In this document: piece by piece, positions 8,567 to 18,422 of the stretch | How positions within the stretch are numbered: position 1 is the stretch's first letter | Layout: the number at the start of each line of letters is the position of its first letter | From: Hahellaceae bacterium | GTDB taxonomy: Bacteria > Pseudomonadota > Gammaproteobacteria > Pseudomonadales > Oleiphilaceae | Length of the DNA: 64,000 bases | NCBI GenBank assembly: GCA_024234575.1 | Contig: JACKOB010000006.1 | Span: forward strand, 62,001 to 126,000 | Direction of reading: 5' to 3' | Program-made: the position numbers and the translations under genes | The notes under the pieces: generated by a model | Database searches by the model: none | What the model was told of the DNA's origin: nothing | The model's input: the letters and a program-made list of their open reading frames with translations, nothing else

Positions 8567-9547
8567 TTACTTTTGGTAGATCGTGTATTTAGGAATGAGT
8601 TTGCAGGGGCGATAGCTCATTTTCACTTTCTTCAAATTCTCGAACCCCATGTCATCACCAACGTTGATATATTGTGATTGGTAGGTTTCCTTCAACTGCT
8701 TACTGAATTCCCGAAAGATAAACTGCGCACAGCCAAGCACTTCAAAGTCGGTTTTTTCGATAATGATCGAAGCGGTAGTCGCGTTGATGCGCTCGCCCAC
8801 AGTAAAGCCTTTAATTTCATCGTCGATATAAATCACCAGACCAATGAGGCTTAACGCAGCGTAATCTTTAATGATTTTTTCCAGTGCCAGTCGTTCGAAG
8901 TAAATACCATCCATAAAGGCATCGGCTTTTTCATTCGGCATAAACTTCATGCGGTCAGCTACCCACTTATGAAACAGGCGCTGTATGCCTGCACTGTGCT
9001 TTTCTATATCCAGCACTTCGGTTCGATAATTGGGGTGCGCGCGCTTGAACTTGTTGATCTCATTGCGCTTGTTTTGGTAATCGTTACCTTTCAGGTCGAT
9101 TAAGGCGTCTGTTTCGTAGACGTAATCGACTAATTGCCGCTCTACCAGATAATGCTCAAGCATTTCGAATATATCGCTGTTACCTTCCAGAAGGTTTACG
9201 AAACCTTCTAGCATTTGCTCATCAACGTAGTCGATTTTCGAGTGGTATTTTGACTTGTTATTGCTATTCATCAGGTCGAAGCAAACCTGCATGGCTTTAT
9301 AGCAGTCCTCTTTGCGGCCAAGCGGGGGCAGTACCATCGAGATATCGCCACCGGCGAGCATGAAAAAGCAGAAGGTATCCTCAATGATGGCGTAAAAACC
9401 GCTCACGTGACTAAGCCAGATATAGTTGGCGGCAAAAGTGTAGTCACTGGTTTCGAGGTCCAGGCGCGCCAGGTAACTTTCCATCTCATCTTTTGCAGCA
9501 AGATCGAATGGATGGAGTTCGAAAGCACCGATTTTAAGTTGGGCCAT
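8567..9547 (-). CDS. DUF2156 (GNAT-like) domain protein
   Basis: 326 residues resembling the stand-alone DUF2156 family, which shares the GNAT-type fold with the C-terminal domain of MprF-type phosphatidylglycerol lysyltransferases. Recognisable features are the N-terminal TFAANYIW segment (the family's F.NLYIW-like motif), the repeated GNAT beta-strand GLVIYIDDEIKGFTVGER and the C-terminal MSYRPCKLIPKY. There is no membrane domain, so it is probably a soluble acyl- or aminoacyl-transferase. The acceptor is unknown. The gene is monocistronic and the ATG at 9547 begins the conserved region. Confidence 0.8.
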   Translation of the reverse strand: MAQLKIGAFELHPFDLAAKDEMESYLARLDLETSDYTFAANYIWLSHVSGFYAIIEDTFCFFMLAGGDISMVLPPLGRKEDCYKAMQVCFDLMNSNNKSKYHSKIDYVDEQMLEGFVNLLEGNSDIFEMLEHYLVERQLVDYVYETDALIDLKGNDYQNKRNEINKFKRAHPNYRTEVLDIEKHSAGIQRLFHKWVADRMKFMPNEKADAFMDGIYFERLALEKIIKDYAALSLIGLVIYIDDEIKGFTVGERINATTASIIIEKTDFEVLGCAQFIFREFSKQLKETYQSQYINVGDDMGFENLKKVKMSYRPCKLIPKYTIYQK

Positions 9548-9851
9548 AAAAGTTATAAATCCTTAATATGTGGGGGTAAGAGACGGCTAATATTCACTGA
9601 GATTGTGCTTTTATAAAATCTTATATCAACGGTGTTGCTTAAAGCACTTTTGTACGTGAGCATAGAAGGGAATGCAAGGGTTACAAAGTAGGATGGGAAA
9701 ATAATTTAACGCCTGATTTAAGCGTGGCAAGTGGCAGCGATATTTGTCAAATATTAAGAAAGTGAGTTGTGCAAAAAAACTGAGCGGAGGTACGTTGCCC
9801 TCCGCTGCAGAAAGTAGACCTTATTATTACATGCGGTCAATAGTTATTGAT
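9548..9851. other. Intergenic region, 304 bases
   Basis: It contains the alkylsulfatase terminator at 9773-9805 and the upstream region of the DUF2156 gene. No gene was seen. Confidence 0.5.
9773..9805 (-). terminator. Rho-independent terminator of the alkylsulfatase gene
   Basis: On the minus strand GCGGAGG, an 8-base loop and CCTCCGC form a 7-bp GC-rich stem, followed by TCAG and a run of seven T. It begins about 47 bases after the alkylsulfatase stop. Confidence 0.8.
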
Positions 9852-11951
9852 TCAACCACCTGATGAGTCGGCTGGTGAGTCCTGCTTGAAGGGGTGCTCT
9901 TTAGACTCGGTTGTCTTTGAGTCAGGAAGCGTTCCGGGCAGTAATTCGAATGCCATCGTGAAGGTGCTTAACATTCCTTTAAGTTCGTCAAAAGGAGTGC
10001 GGCTTCCTTTAAGTACAGCTTTTCCTGCCTTAATTTTATCGTCAAAAGTAACTTTACCCATCATGACATCGTTGAGTTCGGATCGATTCATCGTGATGGT
10101 CAGATCTGCATTAGGCGATTGCACTCCAGAAATATTGGTTAACGCCGAGTTACTCAACTCGACCAGATACTTTTCATCGTTGTCGGGTGTAACAAAGTTG
10201 ATGGTAAAGTGCTTTCCTTCTGCCTTGCTGACGTCCAGGCGAACACCGAGAAAGTCAAGCCATAGCCCTGTTGACATGCCACGAATGACATCTGGTCCTG
10301 ATGCTTTAGGAGAGGCACCAGAAGGCATCCCATGACGTAATTCATACGCAGCTGCAAGAAAACTGTTTCGAACGCTGGGACTTTCTTTTTGGTAGCCGAT
10401 TTGTTCATAAACATCTGCTAACAAATCTTTTGCCGTTTGGTTCTTTGGCTCAGCATAAACCAGTTTATTAAGAATCTCTGTTGCATGCAGATATTTACCC
10501 TGGTTGTATAGCTCCTTACCTTTGGCAATAATTTTATCTGACCCGCCCATCATCTCAACATACAACGGTGCTGAATCTTCCGGCGATAATGGGATTAAGG
10601 TTGCCGGGTTTGCGTCCCAGTAACCGAGATAGCGATTTACAACGGCTCGACTATTGTGTTCTTCCGATCCATGGTAGCTATGCGCTGACCACTGATTTTG
10701 TAAGCTGGTTGGTAGCTTGTAAACATTGTGAATCTGGTTGATCGTTACGCCTTGGTTTGCCAAATGCAGGACCTGATTGTTTAAGTGCGCGTAGGTATCC
10801 CGCTGAGTACGCATAACTTCTTGTATGCGATCATTGCCCCAGCGCGGCCAGCTATGGGAGGCAAACATGACCTCCGCTTCCTGGCCAAATTTATAAAGTG
10901 CCAGGTTGATTTGTTTGGACCACTCCAATGCATCTCTAACTAATGCTCCTCTTAATGTATAGATGTTGTGAATGGTGCCAGTGATATTTTCGGCAGCCCA
11001 AAAGGCTTTCATGTCGGGGAACCAGGTGTTCATTTCGGCTGGCGCTTCAGTACCCGGTGTATTTTGGAAAACCATTTTTATTCCATCGACCGTCATGTTT
11101 TCAAAATCTTCTTTGATGATGACATTCGGTGCAATTAGACCAAGATTTCCCGCAGCGGTGTTTTTACCGATTGACTGATCTACGTGTCCAAATGGACTGC
11201 GAGGCAGCAACACACCATATTGGAAAAACATACGTCGAGTCATTGCGTTACCCGCCATTACATTTTCAGCAACGGCGTGATGCATAAATCCTTCCGGGGC
11301 AATAATTTTAACTTTTCCGCTTTTAACATCCGCTTCATCTACAACGCCGCGGACACCACCAAAGTGATCGCCATGAGAGTGAGAGTAAATAACGGCAACC
11401 ACTGGGCGCTCACCTAGCTGTTCGTTAACAAATTTTAGCGCGGCAGCGGCGGTTTCTTTCGCTGTTAAAGGGTCAAAAATAATCCAGCCGGTATCTCCTT
11501 TGATAAAGCTGATATTGGCGAGATCATAACCACGTACCTGGTAGATTTTGCCCGGCAGAACTTCATACAAGCCATACGCCATATTTAGAATAGCTTGACG
11601 CTGTAAGGATGGGTGTATGCTATCGAAGTTTTTCCCTTCTTCTAACAGCCACTCATAACTACCCATGTCCCAGGCAACGTTGCCTGCATCGGCCATAATT
11701 TGTTTGTATTTTGGTGCAGCAATAAAGCCTTTCTTTGCTTCTTCAAAATCCCGCTTATCATCAAAAGGTAAGCTTTTTCGTAGTCCATTTTGTAGCTCAA
11801 TTGTGAATTTTGATGGCAATTTGCCTTTTGCATCAAAGTGCTTGCTAGGATCACTTGTGACAATTGCGCCACCCCCTGATGCAAGTGCGCCCATAGTAAA
11901 TCCAATGGCACACGAGAATACGAGAGCTAGTTTCGTTGGCTGTTTAAGCAT
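9852..11951 (-). CDS. Alkyl sulfatase, metallo-beta-lactamase fold (SdsA1/BDS1 family)
   Basis: 699 residues. A signal peptide (about 1-24, ending LASG) points to export. The metallo-beta-lactamase domain has the di-zinc motif HSHGDH in YSHSHGDHFGG, preceded by WIIFDPLTAKE. Next come the alkyl-sulfatase dimerisation region (about 400-530) and an SCP2-like C-terminal domain (about 560-680) that holds the hydrophobic chain. Members cleave primary alkyl sulfates such as dodecyl sulfate to alcohol and sulfate with inversion. AAGGAG stands ahead of the ATG at 11951. It is monocistronic with its own terminator. The substrate range is inferred from the family. Confidence 0.92.
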   Translation of the reverse strand: MLKQPTKLALVFSCAIGFTMGALASGGGAIVTSDPSKHFDAKGKLPSKFTIELQNGLRKSLPFDDKRDFEEAKKGFIAAPKYKQIMADAGNVAWDMGSYEWLLEEGKNFDSIHPSLQRQAILNMAYGLYEVLPGKIYQVRGYDLANISFIKGDTGWIIFDPLTAKETAAAALKFVNEQLGERPVVAVIYSHSHGDHFGGVRGVVDEADVKSGKVKIIAPEGFMHHAVAENVMAGNAMTRRMFFQYGVLLPRSPFGHVDQSIGKNTAAGNLGLIAPNVIIKEDFENMTVDGIKMVFQNTPGTEAPAEMNTWFPDMKAFWAAENITGTIHNIYTLRGALVRDALEWSKQINLALYKFGQEAEVMFASHSWPRWGNDRIQEVMRTQRDTYAHLNNQVLHLANQGVTINQIHNVYKLPTSLQNQWSAHSYHGSEEHNSRAVVNRYLGYWDANPATLIPLSPEDSAPLYVEMMGGSDKIIAKGKELYNQGKYLHATEILNKLVYAEPKNQTAKDLLADVYEQIGYQKESPSVRNSFLAAAYELRHGMPSGASPKASGPDVIRGMSTGLWLDFLGVRLDVSKAEGKHFTINFVTPDNDEKYLVELSNSALTNISGVQSPNADLTITMNRSELNDVMMGKVTFDDKIKAGKAVLKGSRTPFDELKGMLSTFTMAFELLPGTLPDSKTTESKEHPFKQDSPADSSGG

Positions 11952-12395
11952 TGATTGATCTCCTTTTCAGAGCATTGCATCGCCCGCTTGCTAAAAGGCC
12001 TGCACATATGAGGTTTTTTTCTAAGCGAAACAACAAAAGTCGGCATAGAAAGCTTTGGTTTTTATTTTCATTTTTTGCCAAAAGCAACCTTAGCACCCTG
12101 TTTTATAGATGTCACTTGTTGAAACTAATCGTCTGAATTAGTTTGCTTTTATTCAGCAAGCGACTGATAAACGGTACTTTCTATAAATCAGCCTGCTATT
12201 TCAGAACTTTCTCTATACTTGATTCATGTAGTTCAAATACATTTTTGCGAGCGAGTTATATGTTTTCGTTTTTAGACAGTGCATGGGTTTTGGTTGCTGA
12301 GGCAGATAGCCCACATTGCAATAGACGCCACAAGGTCAGCCTTTTACCGCTGCCTGTATGGGATGATCGTTACGTTAGACGGGCAATGAAATAAT
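11952..12395. other. Intergenic region, 444 bases, with a possible 44-codon ORF
   Basis: This divergent region must hold the promoters for the alkylsulfatase and the diguanylate cyclase. The only coding candidate is the short ORF at 12260-12394; no regulator-type inverted repeat stood out. Confidence 0.4.
12260..12394 (+). CDS. Possible small protein of 44 residues upstream of the diguanylate cyclase
   Basis: ATG at 12260, stop at 12394, one base before the next start (TAATATG). The N-terminus reads FSFLDSAWVLVAEADS, followed by a basic HCNRRHK stretch. The ribosome binding site is weak. The tight spacing hints at translational coupling, but the coding evidence is thin and it may be chance. 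Confidence 0.25.
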   Translation: MFSFLDSAWVLVAEADSPHCNRRHKVSLLPLPVWDDRYVRRAMK

Positions 12396-14270
12396 ATGAA
12401 AATGTTACGACAGCTTCTTCTGTCGATTTGTTTCCTGTTGTGGGGGGACTGTGTCTTTGCTGCTCCCCTGGATGTAAATTCGATTAAAAGCGGCGACTTG
12501 CTAGGTAAGCACAGCCTGTACTTGGCCGATGATACCGGCTCGTTAACATTGGAGCAATTACCAGAGGCTACCGATGACCGCTGGCGGCCGGTTACTAAGG
12601 ATATTTTGTCTTTAGGCTATACATCCACCGCCATCTGGAATCGACTGGCGTTTACGAACACCGGTGAAGATACGGAGTGGATGTTTGAGGTCGCCTACTC
12701 GGTACTGGATAAAGTTGATTTTTATATCCTTTATCCTAATCGAACCCAGGTTTATCAGTTAGGTGATCTGGCTAAATTTGATGAACGGCCTATTAATCAC
12801 CGAAACTTTGTTGTGCCGCTGTCATTGCCCATCGGTGAAACGGTGGTCGTGATGGTGCGGGTGAGCAGTAGTACCTCTATGCAGATGCCTTTAAAGCTTT
12901 GGCAGCGAACAGATTTTTATGACCATGAGCAGGGGACGCTGCTTTGGCAGGGAATGTATTTTGGTTTAATTCTGGTGATGATTTTCTATAAAATTTGTCT
13001 CTACTTTTATATTAAAGAAGAGCAATACCTAAATTATGCTGCCAGTTTTACCTCTTTCGTTTTGTTTCAGGCGACCATTAGTGGTTTCAGTTACCAGTTT
13101 TTATGGCCGCAATTGCCGCTGTGGAATGATCATGCGTTACCCATATTTCTGGGGTTGTTACTATTAACAGAAAGTATTTTTGTGCGTTCATTGTTAGGCC
13201 TGAGCTCTCGTTCTCCCAGAGTGTCGATTTTTTTGCGAGGTTCAGAAATACTTGCGGCTGCGGCTATGCTCCTATCGGTATTCGTGCCTTACCGGTTTTC
13301 CATTTTCTTTCTCATTGTATTAGCGTTGCTAATAAACAGTTTTTGTCTGGCGGTTGGGGTTAAACAATGGTTAGAGGGAGACAAGGCGGCGAAATTTTTC
13401 ACTATCGCCTGGGTGGGGATTCTGGTTGGTGCGGTGCTGCTGGCACTAAGCAAATTAGGAATTATTGAGAGAAACGTATTTAACGAGAACGCCTTGCAAA
13501 TAGGGACTACTCTTTCTGTTGTCTGGTTATCCTTTGCGCTTGGTGAATATATCGCTAAGCAGAGCAGAGAACGGCAAAGGTCGAAAGAAGAAGCATTAGG
13601 ATTTGCACTAAACGTTGCTGAAGAAAGAAAGGGCAAGCTGGAGGCGCAAGAAGAAACGCTGAAACTGCAAGAGGCCGCTAACGCTAATCTTGAATCGCAG
13701 GTGCAAGAACGTACAAGCATGCTGGAAAAAACAATGCTTGAGTTAGAACAGGCCAATGCAAAGCTGCGACAGCTTAGCTATATCGATGAGTTGACCGACA
13801 TATATAACCGGCGTTACTTTAATAAAAAGCTTGAAACAGAATTTAAACGTGCGCAACGCATTCAAGTGCCATTGTCGTTATTGTTGTTAGATATAGACCA
13901 CTTTAAATTGCTGAATGATAAATATGGTCACCTGGTTGGAGATGCTTGCTTAAAAACCGTAGCAAAAGTTTTTCAGTCTTGTCTGCCAAGAGCCGAGGAC
14001 ACGTTGGCGCGGTTTGGCGGGGAAGAGTTTGTTATCTTGTTGCCTGGAACGGCAGAAGAGGGCGCATTGTCAGTTGCCGAGCGTATTTTGCAGGCGGTTG
14101 CAAATGAGGTGGTTTTCTTCGAAGACCTGGAAGTAACCATGACAGTAAGTATCGGGGTAGCGACAAAGTGTCCGTCATCCACGGATTACCCTAAAGAGCT
14201 GATCGCGAGGGCCGATGTGGCGCTGTACCAATCCAAGAGTAGTGGGCGCAATCGTATTTCTGTGGCTTAG
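12396..14270 (+). CDS. Diguanylate cyclase with 7TMR-DISM sensory module
   Basis: 624 residues: signal peptide (1-22), periplasmic 7TMR-DISMED2 domain (about 35-170), a seven-helix 7TMR-DISM region (about 180-390), a coiled coil (about 400-460) and a GGDEF domain (about 465-620). The active-site motif is GGEEF at 541-545, and the product-inhibition I-site RAED stands five residues before it. It should therefore make c-di-GMP from two GTP and be feedback inhibited. The extracytoplasmic domain probably binds a carbohydrate-like or other small ligand. A paralogue with a degenerate active site is at 56176-58122. Confidence 0.92.
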   Translation: MKMLRQLLLSICFLLWGDCVFAAPLDVNSIKSGDLLGKHSLYLADDTGSLTLEQLPEATDDRWRPVTKDILSLGYTSTAIWNRLAFTNTGEDTEWMFEVAYSVLDKVDFYILYPNRTQVYQLGDLAKFDERPINHRNFVVPLSLPIGETVVVMVRVSSSTSMQMPLKLWQRTDFYDHEQGTLLWQGMYFGLILVMIFYKICLYFYIKEEQYLNYAASFTSFVLFQATISGFSYQFLWPQLPLWNDHALPIFLGLLLLTESIFVRSLLGLSSRSPRVSIFLRGSEILAAAAMLLSVFVPYRFSIFFLIVLALLINSFCLAVGVKQWLEGDKAAKFFTIAWVGILVGAVLLALSKLGIIERNVFNENALQIGTTLSVVWLSFALGEYIAKQSRERQRSKEEALGFALNVAEERKGKLEAQEETLKLQEAANANLESQVQERTSMLEKTMLELEQANAKLRQLSYIDELTDIYNRRYFNKKLETEFKRAQRIQVPLSLLLLDIDHFKLLNDKYGHLVGDACLKTVAKVFQSCLPRAEDTLARFGGEEFVILLPGTAEEGALSVAERILQAVANEVVFFEDLEVTMTVSIGVATKCPSSTDYPKELIARADVALYQSKSSGRNRISVA

Positions 14271-14399
14271 TGAAAGAGCTTTCCCGAGTGCTTTATACTG
14301 CAAATCCATCCAGGTGATTTAATACCACAATAAGGCTCAGCACTCCCAAAATAAGAATCGTTCTTATGATTTTACATTTCTTGCAGTATTTCATCGCAC

Positions 14400-15014
14400 T
14401 TAAGCGCTCGTTTGGTTGAGTGGTTTTCGGCAAATCATTCGGGCGATTGCACTGGGGTTGTTCGAGTCTAAAACACCCTCATCATAGGTGAGTATCTCCC
14501 AACCCTCAAACCAGGCTTTCAGCTCTTCTGGCTGCAATAAAAAATCAGGGTTAGTCGGCCGCCCATACTTAGGCTGGTCGGTGGTAAACGTCTCGTAGAA
14601 AACTAACCCGCCCGGAATGATCGCGTCTTTAATTGACTGAAACAGCGGCCGGTGCAGATAACTGAAAACCAGGATCGCCGCAAAGGATTTACCCGCCAAT
14701 GGCGACCTCTCTGGTAACTCAAAATCTGTTTGCCAGGTTTGTGCGTTTAAGTGGTGGTCTGTAATGATTGCCTCAATGGACCGCAATAATTCGACGTTCC
14801 TATCAGCCATTATAACTTTGCGGGCTTTGCTGTCTGATGGGGTTAATTCTTTATCCAGCTTGGCCACGTATAAACCGTTGCGGCCAGAACCGCAGGCCAG
14901 ATCGAGAATATCTCCATCGGGTAGATCATCGAATAGGTTTGTATTGTCAGTTAAGAGCTTAGCGGGTATTGGCGAGTTGAGTTTGTTCGCGTGTTTGTCA
15001 GCATGTTGGGGCAT
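14400..15014 (-). CDS. Class I SAM-dependent methyltransferase (TehB-like)
   Basis: 204 residues from the ATG at 15014 (AAGGAC upstream), preferred to a TTG two codons earlier. Motif I, ILDLACGSGRNGLYVA, is the SAM-binding glycine loop; ADRNVELL follows as the acidic end of strand 2, then AAILVFSYLHRPLF and PGGLVFYETF as later motifs. This pattern is typical of small TehB/SmtA-like methyltransferases that act on small molecules or on tellurite. The substrate cannot be assigned. It follows hrpB by only 12 bases on the same strand, so the two are probably cotranscribed. Confidence 0.8.
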   Translation of the reverse strand: MPQHADKHANKLNSPIPAKLLTDNTNLFDDLPDGDILDLACGSGRNGLYVAKLDKELTPSDSKARKVIMADRNVELLRSIEAIITDHHLNAQTWQTDFELPERSPLAGKSFAAILVFSYLHRPLFQSIKDAIIPGGLVFYETFTTDQPKYGRPTNPDFLLQPEELKAWFEGWEILTYDEGVLDSNNPSAIARMICRKPLNQTSA

Positions 15015-15026
15015 TTGCAAGTGTCC

Positions 15027-17549
15027 TTATTTTCTCTTAATTGACCTTCCCGGTAGTTCTTTCATTGGCTCATCCGGCCAGCGGTGTTTGGGATATTTAC
15101 CGCGCATATCTTTGGCGACTTCATAGTAGGAGGTATGCCAGAAGTTCTTAAGATCGCCGGTTATTTGAATCGGGCGTTTTGCCGGTGAGAGCAACTCAAA
15201 GGTGATGGCTTTTTTACCGTAGGCTAGCTTGGGTGATTCGATTTCGCCAAACATTTCCTGAAGAACGATGGATACGATAGGGTCCCGTGTTTCGCTGTAA
15301 ACAATAGGCACTTGCTTGCCAGAGGGTGAGACGTAAACCTCCGGTGCGTGTTCGGCCAGTTCTTGCTGTAAGTTCCAGCCAATGGCGGTTATGAGAATCT
15401 CGGTAAGGTTAAGTTTTTGCAGGCCCTTAATGTTTTTAATGCTGTGTAAATAAGGCACAAGCCATTCACTTAGGTTCTCTTTTAACCAGTCATTTGATAG
15501 CGATGGAAATTCCGGGTGTTGTGCCGCCAGCCAGCGAATTCTGGTGAGCAGTGACTCTGATGATCTATTCCAGGGTAACAAAGAGAAGTTGCTATCGGTA
15601 ATGGTTTGCAGCAGGCAGGCAACCAATTTGTCATTATCCGGCTCTTTAATGTCAGCAGTGGTCAGTAAAATTTTGCCAAAGCAGGTTTGCTCCCTGCCGT
15701 AGATTTCGTTTTTTTCCTTGTCATAGCTATAGGCTGAAGCAGTTGTAAAGCGATCACTAAATTCTTGTTTGATATCCTGTAGAGCAATGGGCGCCGCCAG
15801 GTAGACTAATCCCTCGCGGCGTTGCCCATCAAGGTTGCCGACGACGATCCACTCGTTAGCCCCAACAGGGTCTTCTGCGCGAACGAGTGCGCCTTTACCG
15901 TTTGCCAGTTGAAACCGTGATTCGTCGCCTTTGCGCCTTTTGCCTATCCGATCAGGAAATGCAAAGGCCAGTAAGGGGCCGCAATGTTGGCTCATTTCAT
16001 TCAGTGAACATGGTTTGTTTGCCTTTACAATACTGAGCTTTTTCTGCCAGTTTTCACTGTTTTGCAGCGCCTGTTCGGTAGCTGCCGGATTGAAGTGGTA
16101 TTGCTTTTTTGCTGTACTGCGAGAGGCTCGATAGTCTTGTAAGGCCATTAATCTTGTAACGATATCGCTGCTGTTGTAATTGATCAGAATATCCCGCTCA
16201 GCCAGGAGAGCGGCAATGTCGCAAGCTAAAGCGCCAAGACCACGGTCGTTGCCCGCAATGATCATCTTGGCCAGTCTTGGGTGCACGCCAAGGGTCATCG
16301 CTTTTAGTCCGCCTGGTGTGATGCCTCCGGAGCCTGAAATAAAACCAAGCGCTACCAGCATATCCTTGGCTTGCGCAAAGTGTGCGGCGGGTGGTCTGGT
16401 TAGCCATTTCAATTCATTCAATGACTTTACGCCCCATTGTGCAAGCTCCAGGCACAATGAAGACAAGTCCGCTTGAATAATCTCAGCCTCGTAATGAGGG
16501 GTTAAGCCTTTGTGCTGACTTTCTGTCCAGAGTCGGTAACAAGACCCCTCGCGCAGTCGTCCGGCCCGCCCTTTACGCTGATCCGCTGAAGCCAGCGAAA
16601 CAAAACGTGTGTCGAGTCGGCTCATGCCGCTTGCCGGGTCGAACAAAGAAACTCTCGCCAAGCCGCTGTCAATGACACAGCCAATGCCTTCGATGGTTAA
16701 GCTGGTTTCGGCGATATTGGTAGCGAAGATGATTTTACGGCGTCCCTGATTGTCAGGTCGTAAGGTTTCATCCTGAGATTGATTGCTTAGCCCACCCCAA
16801 AGCGGCAGTAACGACACCTGTTTGGGGTTGATGTCTTTTGCAATGTTATCCATCGCAAGCGATATTTCTTTTTTTCCAGGCAGGAAAACCAATATGTCGC
16901 CATCCGTTTCGTTTAGTGCTCTGCAAACTGTACGCTGCAGGGTGGCAACAAGGTCTCGTTGCACTGGCTTGTCGAGATAATGTGTGGCAACCGGGAAAAC
17001 TTTTCCGGGGCAGCTGATAATCGGTGCACCGCCAAAGAATTCGCTGATTTTCTGTGCATCCAGGGTGGCTGACATCACCAGTATTTTAAGGTCGTCGCGC
17101 AGTGCTTGCTGGATCTCCAGCGCAAACGTTAACGATAGATCAGCATTAATAGATCGTTCGTGAAACTCATCGAAAATAATCAGGGATGTTCCCGGCAGTT
17201 CCGGGTCGTCTTGAATGCGCCGGGTGAGAATCCCCTCAGTTACGATTTCCAGTTTGGTTTGTTTAGAGACTACCCGCTCGTTTCTGATCTGATAGCCAAC
17301 GGTTTGACCCACTTTTTCACCCAGTGTCGAGGCTAGAAACGTCGCAATTGAGCGTGCCGCAATTCGCCTTGGTTCAAGCATGACAATTTTACCCGCTGCA
17401 AATGCAGGTAAGTTGATTAGCGAAAGCGGAACGCGAGTTGACTTTCCAGCCCCAGGGGCTGCTTCTAAAACGGTGATGGCATGATTTGCAATAGCCTCGG
17501 CGATAGCGGGCAGAAAGCTATCGACCGGAAAAGTTTTATCTTCTGTCAT
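15027..17549 (-). CDS. hrpB: ATP-dependent helicase HrpB
   Basis: 840 residues, the normal length. The motifs follow DEAH/RHA order: APGAGKSTRV (Walker A, about 31-40), DEFH (127-130, the HrpB variant of DEAH), SAT (160-162), later IFATNIAETSLTIEG and QRKGRAGRLREG (motif VI). The HA2 and HrpB-specific C-terminal domains follow, ending with the KNFWHTSYYEVAKDMRGKYP signature. The family is a putative RNA helicase found in many gammaproteobacteria without a settled role. The ATG at 17549 opens directly on the conserved N-terminus. The methyltransferase gene lies immediately downstream. Confidence 0.95.
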   Translation of the reverse strand: MTEDKTFPVDSFLPAIAEAIANHAITVLEAAPGAGKSTRVPLSLINLPAFAAGKIVMLEPRRIAARSIATFLASTLGEKVGQTVGYQIRNERVVSKQTKLEIVTEGILTRRIQDDPELPGTSLIIFDEFHERSINADLSLTFALEIQQALRDDLKILVMSATLDAQKISEFFGGAPIISCPGKVFPVATHYLDKPVQRDLVATLQRTVCRALNETDGDILVFLPGKKEISLAMDNIAKDINPKQVSLLPLWGGLSNQSQDETLRPDNQGRRKIIFATNIAETSLTIEGIGCVIDSGLARVSLFDPASGMSRLDTRFVSLASADQRKGRAGRLREGSCYRLWTESQHKGLTPHYEAEIIQADLSSLCLELAQWGVKSLNELKWLTRPPAAHFAQAKDMLVALGFISGSGGITPGGLKAMTLGVHPRLAKMIIAGNDRGLGALACDIAALLAERDILINYNSSDIVTRLMALQDYRASRSTAKKQYHFNPAATEQALQNSENWQKKLSIVKANKPCSLNEMSQHCGPLLAFAFPDRIGKRRKGDESRFQLANGKGALVRAEDPVGANEWIVVGNLDGQRREGLVYLAAPIALQDIKQEFSDRFTTASAYSYDKEKNEIYGREQTCFGKILLTTADIKEPDNDKLVACLLQTITDSNFSLLPWNRSSESLLTRIRWLAAQHPEFPSLSNDWLKENLSEWLVPYLHSIKNIKGLQKLNLTEILITAIGWNLQQELAEHAPEVYVSPSGKQVPIVYSETRDPIVSIVLQEMFGEIESPKLAYGKKAITFELLSPAKRPIQITGDLKNFWHTSYYEVAKDMRGKYPKHRWPDEPMKELPGRSIKRK

Positions 17550-17738
17550 GAATATTCTTCAGTGCCGAATTTTTTGCAGGAGGCTAACTACCTCCCAACA
17601 AGCTAAGATGTAGGAGCTATCTTCTATTATTTTCGTTGCCAAGTTAACTGTTTACGGGATTTGCCTAAATATAGGTAGCTTTAAATGGCTGTTAGGGTTG
17701 GCAACAGGTTTGTGTAAGCGCAAAAGTGCGGGAGCGGT

Positions 17739-18350
17739 ATGAACTGGCTGTTGGTGCTGGACTTGTTTGGTGTGTTTGTATTCGCCTTGTCGGGGGGATT
17801 TGATGCGGCCAAATATAAACTCGACATCCTCGGCATCATGGTGTTAGCCATTGCAACGGGCGTTGGTGGCGGCATTATGCGAGATGTATTGCTGGGCGTA
17901 AATCCACCGGCAGCCTTTACCAATGAGACTTATCTTTTAGTTTGTTTAGCTGGTGGTTTGGTTGTTTTTTTCTTCGCCAACCGAGTTGAAAAACATTATG
18001 ACTGGGTAAGGTATGCAGATGCTATCGGGCTTGGCGTTTTCGCTGCGATAGGAGCTGCCAAAGCCATTGATTATGGACTAGGTTGGGTTGGTGTGTTAAT
18101 GATCAGCACTATGACGGCCACAGGTGGTGGGCTTATTCGAGACCTGTTAGTACGGGAAATCCCTATGATTCTACGAGCAGACTTTTACGCATCGGCTGCG
18201 ATCATCGGTGGCTTAACGTTTTTATTAGCGCATCGACTGGGTCTTGACGTACAGATCCAAACGGCGCTGTCGGCATTAACGGCCATTGCTGCAAGGCTAT
18301 TGGCGATGCGTTATGGTTTGTCGTTACCAAAGGCGAGGGGATCAAAGTAA
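17739..18350 (+). CDS. TRIC-family cation channel protein (UPF0126, YadS-like)
   Basis: 203 residues with about seven hydrophobic helices. The two-fold internal repeat of the family is visible: DLFGVFVFALSGG and GVGGGIMRDVLLG in the first half, DAIGLGVFAAIGA and TGGGLIRDLLVRE in the second. Prokaryotic TRIC proteins form trimeric cation (K+) channels; YadS itself has also been linked to glycine transport. The start ATG at 17739 has GGGAGCGGT upstream. It is divergent from hrpB and stands alone. Confidence 0.9.
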   Translation: MNWLLVLDLFGVFVFALSGGFDAAKYKLDILGIMVLAIATGVGGGIMRDVLLGVNPPAAFTNETYLLVCLAGGLVVFFFANRVEKHYDWVRYADAIGLGVFAAIGAAKAIDYGLGWVGVLMISTMTATGGGLIRDLLVREIPMILRADFYASAAIIGGLTFLLAHRLGLDVQIQTALSALTAIAARLLAMRYGLSLPKARGSK

Positions 18351-18422
18351 GTAACAGTATCTAGTTGGTGTGTGTCGGTCTGTTCACCGTGCTGTTTTAC
18401 CGGCCTGCCTCCTTGATAGAGC

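Noticed and set aside
9847..10335. A 162-codon open frame opposite the alkylsulfatase
   Set aside because: It is antisense to the conserved SCP2-like end of the sulfatase.
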